NCBI GenBank assembly: GCA_036003885.1
Contig: DASYSA010000043.1
Span: forward strand, 1 to 12,048
DNA length: 12,048 nucleotides
Origin: DASYSA01 sp036003885
GTDB taxonomy: Bacteria > Acidobacteriota > Blastocatellia > UBA7656
Direction of reading: 5' to 3'
In this document: positions 7,099-12,048 of the stretch, one piece after another
Numbering within the stretch: position 1 is the first letter of the stretch
How the letters are laid out: each line of letters opens with the position of its first letter
The notes under the pieces: model-generated
Database searches by the model: none
What the model was told of the DNA's origin: nothing
The model's input: the letters and a program-made list of their open reading frames with translations, nothing else
Made by a program: the position numbers and the translations under genes

Positions 7099-7851
7099 CT
7101 ATTTCTTGAAATCATATTGCTCATAATGCGGGTCACCCGCGAGATCATGCTTCTTCAATGACTCCCAGGCGCTGCTATTGATCTTTGGCGCAAGATCATA
7201 ATACCAGTGGTCGTGATTGGAGATTTCTGTCAGTTCTGCGGAGAACCCTCTCTTGTTTAACTCGTCGCGAGTCGGGCGAACGACGTTCAGCGGGAAGAAC
7301 TGATCCTTTGTACCAACAAATATGAAAATGGGTATTTTTCGCTTTGCGATGTCAATAACGGAATAGTTCTCGGGGTGAATCGCACCGGCGTGAACGGCTG
7401 TTGCGGCGAAGTATTGAGATTCATACAGGGACATATACAAAGCGAACACTGCTCCGCCTGAGTGGCCAAACAGATATACTCTGCGAGGATTGACCGGATA
7501 CTTCGATTTGATGGCCTCAGCTAAATCATGCAGGAAATCAGGACCGTCTTCGGGACTTCCCCACTTCGATGAATCTATCGAGTCAGGGCCTACGACGATC
7601 AGCCCTTCCTGCTTCGCGATGTCTTTCCACTTTTCGACAAGGGACAAGCCGTTACGCCCCGAACCATGCAGCAACACGATGAGCGGCACTTCAACTGAAG
7701 GCTTGAGGTTGTCAGGTACAAAGAGGTAATAAGTGCGTTTCCTGGTCTGTGAGACTATGGAATCTTTCACAACCTTGTCTGACGACGGATAGATCCCCAC
7801 GGGAAGCATCACAAGCATCAGGAGCGGCAGGAATAGGACTCTTTGCTTCAT
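7099..7851 (-). CDS. Secreted alpha/beta hydrolase (PHB-depolymerase/feruloyl-esterase-like)
   Basis: The product is 250 residues from the ATG at 7849-7851. An N-terminal signal peptide (MKQR, then a Leu/Met-rich core to about residue 21) predicts export. The alpha/beta-hydrolase marks are present: the HGSG oxyanion region at 62-65, the nucleophile elbow GHSGG with S131, the acid D183 in VGTKDQFFP, and a His in NHDHWYYD (H215 is the likely catalytic one, H213 next best). This layout fits the LpqC/poly(3-hydroxybutyrate) depolymerase-like esterases that cleave polymer or plant-derived esters; the true substrate is unknown. A longer start at 7878 begins only 4 nt after the stop of the PQQ-like gene, which would suit translational coupling, but it adds nine residues ahead of the signal peptide. 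Neither start has a good Shine-Dalgarno. Co-transcription with the PQQ-like gene is likely. Confidence 0.87.
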   Translation of the reverse strand: MKQRVLFLPLLMLVMLPVGIYPSSDKVVKDSIVSQTRKRTYYLFVPDNLKPSVEVPLIVLLHGSGRNGLSLVEKWKDIAKQEGLIVVGPDSIDSSKWGSPEDGPDFLHDLAEAIKSKYPVNPRRVYLFGHSGGAVFALYMSLYESQYFAATAVHAGAIHPENYSVIDIAKRKIPIFIFVGTKDQFFPLNVVRPTRDELNKRGFSAELTEISNHDHWYYDLAPKINSSAWESLKKHDLAGDPHYEQYDFKK

Positions 7852-7882
7852 AACATCTGAACCCCAATGATAGGGCATCGTA

Positions 7883-9136
7883 TCAGCCCGCCTTCACGTC
7901 ATAGCACGTCAGCACTCCCTGGTTCCGGATATACAACTTTCCGCCACAAACGACCGGATGCGCCCAGCTTGGCCACCCCTGATCTGCGATCTTGAATCGC
8001 CCCTTCTCCTTGTAGCCGTTCGGCGAAGCTTCAGCCAGCCCTACAACGTTGTCCTCACCCAGAAGGTACAGGTTGCCATCAGCGTAGGTGAGACTTCCCT
8101 TCCCCACGCTGCGATCGCGCCAGACCAGCTTTCCAGTGGCAAAGTCGATACAGACAAGAATCGAACTGGAGTAGCCGTAGAGATATCCATTCAACAACAC
8201 CACCCCGCCATGATGGTTCTGCATCTCCCGGTTGAAGTAGATCTCTTCGGCCTTCACTTCTCCGCCCTCCGACTTCAACCCGAGCAGCGCACAGCCCGTT
8301 CCATAGTTCGAAGTGTAGAAGACCTTGTTGTCATGGAATATCGGTGTGGCCGCATTTGCTGTGCTATTGGAAACGCGTTCGTACCTCCACATCAGCTTGC
8401 CATCCGTGGCGCGCACTCCTACGCCCGCTTTCGATGTAAGACCCATGATCGTGCGCACTCCCTGCACGTCCGCAACTTGACAGGACGAATATCCGGCCTG
8501 ATCGCTCAACTCTTTAGTCGTCCAGACGGTTGTCCCGGTCATCTTGTCGAGCGCAACGATTGAAGCCTCTTTTCCTCCCGGGGTCACGATCAGATTCTTG
8601 CCGTCGACCAGAGGTGACTCGCTGATCAGCCAGTTCGGGTTGCGGCCATGAAAGTCTTTTAGGATGTTGCGACGCCACACAGTCGAGCCGTCCTTTACTC
8701 TCAGGCAGGCCAACTCGCCGCCCTCGGTGAGAACATATGCCCGGTCCACATCGATCGTTGGAGTTCCACGAGGTCCCTTTCCCCGATCCTGGTCCAGAAG
8801 CGGTCCCAGCGCGGTGGTCCAAACGGTCTTCCCATCAGCGCGGTTCAGACAGAACACAACGCTCTCACTCCCCCTGCCGCCCTGGACTAATATGCGATCG
8901 CCTTTAATCGCCAGTGAGCCGTATCCCGAGCCGAGACCTTCGATAGTCCACGCCACCCGAGGGCCGGAAGCGGGCCACTGCTTGAGTAGACCCGTCTCGT
9001 TTGACACGCCTGTGCGCTCCGGGCCTCGCCACTGGGGCCAATCGGGTTGGTCGATCGCTGATGTGCCGCCGGTCGCACCTGCCAAGACCGACATGAGCGT
9101 GAGCGTAATCGAGAACGCGAATATCGTGCGCTTCAT
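7883..9136 (-). CDS. Exported PQQ-like beta-propeller protein
   Basis: The product is 417 residues. A signal peptide (MKRTIFAFSITLTLMSVLAG) is followed by the family opening WPQWRGPERTGVS at about residues 33-45. Repeated propeller blades then follow, with the usual signature of a hydrophobic strand, DxxTGKxVW and LxWR: DGKTVWTT, DGSTVWRR, TGTTVWTT, TDGKLMWRY and TGKLVWRD are all visible. Such PQQ-like or outer-membrane-assembly-type propellers often do not bind PQQ; I see no catalytic residues that would prove a quinoprotein dehydrogenase, so a binding or scaffold role in the periplasm is equally likely. The frame extends to 9214, but the ATG at 9134-9136 has a strong AAGGAG 6 nt upstream and starts exactly at the signal peptide. 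The gap to the upstream gene is 40 nt, consistent with one operon. Confidence 0.9.
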   Translation of the reverse strand: MKRTIFAFSITLTLMSVLAGATGGTSAIDQPDWPQWRGPERTGVSNETGLLKQWPASGPRVAWTIEGLGSGYGSLAIKGDRILVQGGRGSESVVFCLNRADGKTVWTTALGPLLDQDRGKGPRGTPTIDVDRAYVLTEGGELACLRVKDGSTVWRRNILKDFHGRNPNWLISESPLVDGKNLIVTPGGKEASIVALDKMTGTTVWTTKELSDQAGYSSCQVADVQGVRTIMGLTSKAGVGVRATDGKLMWRYERVSNSTANAATPIFHDNKVFYTSNYGTGCALLGLKSEGGEVKAEEIYFNREMQNHHGGVVLLNGYLYGYSSSILVCIDFATGKLVWRDRSVGKGSLTYADGNLYLLGEDNVVGLAEASPNGYKEKGRFKIADQGWPSWAHPVVCGGKLYIRNQGVLTCYDVKAG

Positions 9137-9142
9137 CTGTTT

Positions 9143-9148
9143 CTCCTT
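9143..9148 (-). promoter_or_regulatory. Shine-Dalgarno fixing the PQQ-like start
   Basis: AAGGAG on the minus strand, 6 nt from the ATG at 9134-9136. It shows that the 26 extra upstream codons in this frame are not translated as part of the protein. Confidence 0.75.
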
Positions 9149-9176
9149 AGAGTTTCTTCGGGAATGAGTGCCCGGC

Positions 9177-9929
9177 TTACTGCGGCACGTAGACCGGGGA
9201 GCTTGCCGAAGCAAGCTTACCTTTCAGATCTTCGCCTCGAATACCATTGAGGTCGGCATAAAACGAACTACGTCCCGATCGGCCATAGGTCGAGGGGGTT
9301 GCCGTGGCAAAGAAAGACTTCTTGTCGGCAGCCAGAGAGAAACTGAATTTATAAGCCCCGCCCTGGTCCTCGATGTCCTTAGGGACACCGCCCAACTTCA
9401 CCAGTTCCTGAAGCGAGGCACACCGGCCTTCGAACTTCTGCGAATAGATGATCTCTGCGCCGATGATACGTTGAAGCATTTCGACGGCTTCTGCCTCATT
9501 GACCAGGATTCGAGCATTGAAGAAGAAGGAACGTCCTTGCGCGCGCACCAGCGTGAGCGTCTCTTGATCGCCCACGAGCCACTCGCCTCCGACTCGAATC
9601 AATGCGACCTCCTGAGCGCTCTCCATTCCCTCGAACTTCAACTTCACTACGGCGGTGTCGCGGTCTATTTGCTCGTCGCGCGGCTCGATCTTGTCCGGAA
9701 TGGCGGCGAAGGTTTTTGTGAAATCGGGTTCAAGGTCTTTCAGTTCGCCGGCCGAGAGTCCTTCGACCGCCGCGCGGTAAACTGAGTGATGAAAGCCTTC
9801 GACGTAGTGCTTCTGCTTCAGGGCCCGATAGAAGTTGATGACGGTCTGTGTTGGCGAGGTCGCCGGCTGCTGGGCTGCCGTCTGTGCGGCTGCCACTGCG
9901 ACGATGATAAGTGTTCTGAGTATATTCAT
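9177..9929 (-). CDS. Exported protein: NTF2-like domain fused to pilin-like C-terminal domain
   Basis: The product is 250 residues. A signal peptide covers residues 1-20 (MNILRTLIIVAVAAAQTAAQ). Residues 24-128 look like an NTF2/SnoaL-type cone domain of the DUF4878 kind: TQTVINFYRALKQK helix at the start, then strands ending in IRVGGEWLVGDQE. Residues 144-235 read NEAEAVEMLQRIIGAEIIYS, then a small Cys-containing loop, GAYKFSFS, FFATATPSTYGRSG and SSFYADLNGIRG. I recognise this as the globular C-terminal part of type-IV-pilin/pseudopilin-like proteins common in Acidobacteriota, here without the prepilin N-terminal helix or cleavage site. Its ATG is 4 nt after the stop of the upstream TPR gene, with AAAGG inside the end of that gene, so translation is probably coupled. 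The function is unknown. The domain calls rest on pattern memory, not a search. Confidence 0.78.
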   Translation of the reverse strand: MNILRTLIIVAVAAAQTAAQQPATSPTQTVINFYRALKQKHYVEGFHHSVYRAAVEGLSAGELKDLEPDFTKTFAAIPDKIEPRDEQIDRDTAVVKLKFEGMESAQEVALIRVGGEWLVGDQETLTLVRAQGRSFFFNARILVNEAEAVEMLQRIIGAEIIYSQKFEGRCASLQELVKLGGVPKDIEDQGGAYKFSFSLAADKKSFFATATPSTYGRSGRSSFYADLNGIRGEDLKGKLASASSPVYVPQ

Positions 9930-9933
9930 ACTC

Positions 9934-11775
9934 TCATTGCCTTTGCCCGAACGGCCGTTGCTTTCCTGCTTCAGCTTCCTTTAGAGCACCATTGGCAACA
10001 GGCCCGAGTGCGATAGCCTTCTCATATTCAGCTATTGCGTCGAGACGGAAATCCTGGAAGTCGAGGATGCGGCCGACAAATACGTGACTCCATTGAACCA
10101 GCCATTGCTCGGAACCGGGCGAAGCGCTGTCGATCGCTCTCCGGAAGAGCTTGATGGCCTCCTCAAGCCGCTCGTGTTGAGCTTGAATCTTGTCGTTCTC
10201 CTCCGCCTTTGGGTCCGCTTCTGGGCCGCTCGGCGTCTGGCTCACGATCTGCGCCATTCCATAGAGGGCTCTCGCGTTCTTCGGCTCGACCGCCAGTATT
10301 TCAGCCAGTACCCCACGTGCTTCGACGAATTTGCGGTCCCGGATCAGATCGTCGGACAGAAGGATCTTCGCGCTCAGCGAGGCGGTAATCGCAGAGGCGG
10401 CCGGATCGCGCGTTTCGCCTCTGGCGGCCGCGGCCTTGCGCGCGGCGGAAACACGGGCGACTACCGGTTCGAACTCCAACGCGCGCACTTCCTCACGATC
10501 AAACTTGGTCGTCGCAAGCATCTGGTCAAAGATGTCTTCAATGTTTATGCCAACCTGTTCCAACCCTACAAGCGAGTTGTAGAAGTGGAATGCCAGCACC
10601 GCGCCTTGAAGATACGCCTGGGCCAGGTCGAAGACGGCGTCGTCCTCGGTGTAAGGGGTTCCGCGCTCCTTCGCTTCGATCCTGCGCATTCGAGCTTCGG
10701 CGGCTCGAGCGAGCGATTCTCGCATCACCAGATAGACGCTTGAACCGACCATCTTCGCGGCCGTCGGCACCGACGCAACGAGCTTCAGGATGGGCTCCTT
10801 GTATTCAAGAGAGACCTTGAGATGTCGCTCGAGAATGGGATCAATCACAAATCTGATCAGCGCCCGGCGCACAGCCTCATTGTTAAAGGTTCGCGATGGG
10901 CCAATGATAACGATGTAATCGTCGCCCACTCGCCTCGATACCAATTCCTCGTTTTGATTCAAGATGTCGTCCCGGACAAAGCTGGTGTCCATAGCACTGA
11001 GCGGTTCCGGGATAACGAAGACGTGACGAGTGCGCGTTCGGGTAACAATCTTCTGCCTCTGAGTATTCGCTTTCTTTGTTGGATCCGAGCTTACGACGAG
11101 GGGACGCATATTGATTATGGTCTCCGGCTTCGAGTGGAAGTAATCGAGCATATTGTAGATCAGTTCACCAATCGGACGCCGGTACGCCGTCGCATATAAG
11201 TTGCCAACAGCGACGTACTTCGGGATAAGGTCCTTTATTCCGCTCGTGAGATAGAACTGTTGAATAAGCTTCGAGAATTCACCATCGGCCAGAGGTCGAA
11301 GGTCTTCAGGAATCACGGTCTCATCCCGCTGGTAGATTGAGAACGACGGCGCCTGGGTCATCATCAAGCTGAGGGCGGCATAGCGAGCGGCATCGCTCGC
11401 ATCATCTACGCCGGGCCGCTTGTGAGTCTTGACGTAGCCGGCTAAGGCACTTCTCAGTTGCGGATTCACATTGGCAAGGTCGCGCCGCAGTTCAGCCCGA
11501 GCCGGCGAAAGAGACTGGCCGCCAAACTCATAGTCGTAGCCTGCAATGTTGAGCGCGGCCATCACTACGATCGTGCGAGCGTCAGGTTCGATGCGGACGT
11601 TGAGATCGCTGGGTGAAATGAAGCCCGTCGAGTCGTCATTAGCAGGAGCCGCCCTGGGAACCTGTTTCGCTGTTGGCTTCGCCCCCTGGCCTGGTGATTC
11701 GGTTTTCGGCTGTTGGCCCAGCGCGACGAACGCGAGTGTAGTTATGAGTAGGAGCGCGATTATTGATCTCGACAT
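9934..11775 (-). CDS. Exported TPR protein with degenerate gluzincin-like domain
   Basis: The product is 613 residues. A signal peptide (MSRSIIALLLITTLAFVALG) is followed by a Pro/Lys/Ala-rich linker (21-48). Residues 50-360 form a conserved-looking domain. Around 299-315 the pattern NEAVRRALIRFVIDPIL aligns with the HExxH helix of DUF4932/gluzincin-type peptidases, but both His are Arg (R304, R308) and the Glu is A305. Further on, MRESLARAAEARM (351-363) resembles their third-ligand helix and keeps the Glu (E353). It is therefore probably a non-catalytic relative. Residues 470-592 hold TPR-like repeats, the last reading DAIAEYEKAIALGP. It is predicted to be periplasmic or secreted, perhaps a scaffold. 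It heads the operon; the next gene starts 4 nt after its stop. No Shine-Dalgarno precedes the ATG, and the predicted promoter leaves almost no leader. The function is unknown. Confidence 0.82.
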   Translation of the reverse strand: MSRSIIALLLITTLAFVALGQQPKTESPGQGAKPTAKQVPRAAPANDDSTGFISPSDLNVRIEPDARTIVVMAALNIAGYDYEFGGQSLSPARAELRRDLANVNPQLRSALAGYVKTHKRPGVDDASDAARYAALSLMMTQAPSFSIYQRDETVIPEDLRPLADGEFSKLIQQFYLTSGIKDLIPKYVAVGNLYATAYRRPIGELIYNMLDYFHSKPETIINMRPLVVSSDPTKKANTQRQKIVTRTRTRHVFVIPEPLSAMDTSFVRDDILNQNEELVSRRVGDDYIVIIGPSRTFNNEAVRRALIRFVIDPILERHLKVSLEYKEPILKLVASVPTAAKMVGSSVYLVMRESLARAAEARMRRIEAKERGTPYTEDDAVFDLAQAYLQGAVLAFHFYNSLVGLEQVGINIEDIFDQMLATTKFDREEVRALEFEPVVARVSAARKAAAARGETRDPAASAITASLSAKILLSDDLIRDRKFVEARGVLAEILAVEPKNARALYGMAQIVSQTPSGPEADPKAEENDKIQAQHERLEEAIKLFRRAIDSASPGSEQWLVQWSHVFVGRILDFQDFRLDAIAEYEKAIALGPVANGALKEAEAGKQRPFGQRQ

Positions 11776-11783
11776 ATGGATTA

Positions 11784-11813
11784 AGGATAGCCGTGCAGCA
11801 AAAATTCGGTCAA
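11784..11813 (-). promoter_or_regulatory. possible promoter of the TPR-led operon, near-leaderless
   Basis: On the minus strand TTGACC (11808-11813) is followed after 18 nt by TATCCT (11784-11789). Transcription would start near 11777, about 2 nt before the ATG at 11775. This fits the lack of a Shine-Dalgarno. The -35 lies 2 bp from the first heptamer of the repeat array at 11816. Both boxes are imperfect. Confidence 0.4.
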
Positions 11814-11815
11814 CC

Positions 11816-11861
11816 GATTTTAGATTTTAGATTTTAGATTTTGGATTTTGGATTTTGGATT
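11816..11861 (+). repeat. heptamer tandem array, left arm (GATTTTA x3, GATTTTG x3)
   Basis: Six uninterrupted 7-bp units: three GATTTTA (11816-11836), then three GATTTTG (11837-11857), ending in GATT. Read from the minus strand this gives phased A-tracts ahead of the operon promoter. Heptamer arrays of this kind are known as short tandemly repeated sequences in cyanobacteria. Confidence 0.9.
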
Positions 11862-11965
11862 GCCGGAAGTTGGATCCCAAATATTGTGGATTTGGAATGA
11901 GGACTGCAAGCTCAAAGTCGGCTGTCTCTAATCCAAGATTCAATTTCCTCAAGTTCCGCTAATCC
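11857..11965. repeat. inverted-repeat core between the two heptamer arrays
   Basis: Next to the heptamers the arms continue as an imperfect inverted repeat. The left arm (11857-11872) reads GGATTgcCGGAAgTTG. The right arm (11950-11965), reverse-complemented, reads GGATTagCGGAAcTTG: 13 of 16 positions agree. With the heptamers this predicts a long stem around a loop of about 77 nt. The centre (11873-11949) holds no frame or known motif. Confidence 0.65.
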
Positions 11966-11992
11966 AAAATCTAAAATCCAAAATCCAAAATC
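11965..11992 (-). repeat. heptamer tandem array, right arm (inverted copy)
   Basis: Four units on the plus strand: CAAAATC, TAAAATC, CAAAATC, CAAAATC, preceded by AATC. This is the reverse complement of the left array, with a different order of the A and G variants. A further lone CAAAATC lies at 12010-12016. Confidence 0.88.
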
Positions 11993-12017
11993 GTTGGGTT
12001 CCAGCTATCCAAAATCG

Positions 12018-12048
12018 TCAGAGCTTTTCGGCAACCGACTTCGCCTGC
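12018..12048 (-). CDS. possible C-terminal end of a gene entering from the right edge
   Basis: In one minus-strand frame, nine codons (QAKSVAEKL) run from the right edge to a TGA at 12018-12020. The composition is plausible for a protein C-terminus, and the stop falls just outside the repeat element, which is where a gene end would be expected. It is too short to identify. Confidence 0.3.
   Translation of the reverse strand, partial: QAKSVAEKL

Noticed and set aside
7958..8563. 201-codon plus-strand frame
   Set aside because: Antisense to the PQQ-like gene, which has a signal peptide, propeller repeats and a strong Shine-Dalgarno.
7883..9136. True PQQ-dependent alcohol dehydrogenase
   Set aside because: At 417 residues it is shorter than those enzymes, and the catalytic Asp/vicinal-Cys features are not seen; only the propeller repeats are supported.
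10084..10743. 219-codon plus-strand frame
   Set aside because: Antisense to the TPR protein. It is rich in Arg and Leu, as expected from the complement of an Ala/Glu-rich gene.
11816..12016. CRISPR-like array
   Set aside because: Units are only 7 bp and directly adjacent, without spacers, and the two clusters are inverted. There are no cas genes.

Overview
The window looks like a chromosomal stretch of a moderately GC-rich, Gram-negative, soil-type bacterium. My best guess is Acidobacteriota (Blastocatellia-like). This rests on family-level impressions: a winged-helix/membrane/TPR regulator, exported PQQ-like propeller and TPR proteins, a pilin-like C-terminal domain of a type I associate with that phylum, and a cyanobacterial-type thioredoxin-like [2Fe-2S] ferredoxin. 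No rRNA or tRNA gene is present to confirm it. I saw no transposase, phage, CRISPR or toxin-antitoxin gene.

Layout, left to right. Positions 1-414 (-) hold a DoxX-family membrane protein cut by the left edge. Positions 515-1891 (-) hold an M20 metallopeptidase with all metal ligands visible; its start is set by a sigma70-type promoter at 1929-1957. Positions 2029-4425 (-) encode a membrane-anchored transcription regulator (winged helix, one TM helix, periplasmic TPR array). A divergent spacer follows (4426-4947), with a possible small gene at 4667-4876 (+). The only confident plus-strand gene is at 4948-5661, an exported Cys-rich DUF1326-type protein. A hairpin at 5731-5762 separates it from the minus-strand genes that converge on it.

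From 11775 down to 5824, six minus-strand genes are closely packed: a TPR protein with a zincin-like middle that appears to have lost its HExxH; an NTF2-like plus pilin-like protein; a PQQ-like beta-propeller; an alpha/beta hydrolase; a SAM methyltransferase; and a [2Fe-2S] ferredoxin. Several gaps are only 4-5 nt. The first four carry signal peptides and probably act in the periplasm or outside the cell. The methyltransferase-ferredoxin pair is cytoplasmic and may have its own extended -10 promoter near 7013-7021.

The right end (11816-12016) is a non-coding element of heptamer repeats (GATTTTA/GATTTTG) in two inverted arrays that could fold into a long imperfect hairpin. Its inner edge abuts the predicted promoter of the operon starting at 11775. 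A few terminal codons of another minus-strand gene may enter at 12018-12048. Most of the window is ordinary housekeeping or exported-protein content. The points most worth a second look are the repeat/promoter junction, the degenerate zincin, and the NTF2/pilin-like fusion.
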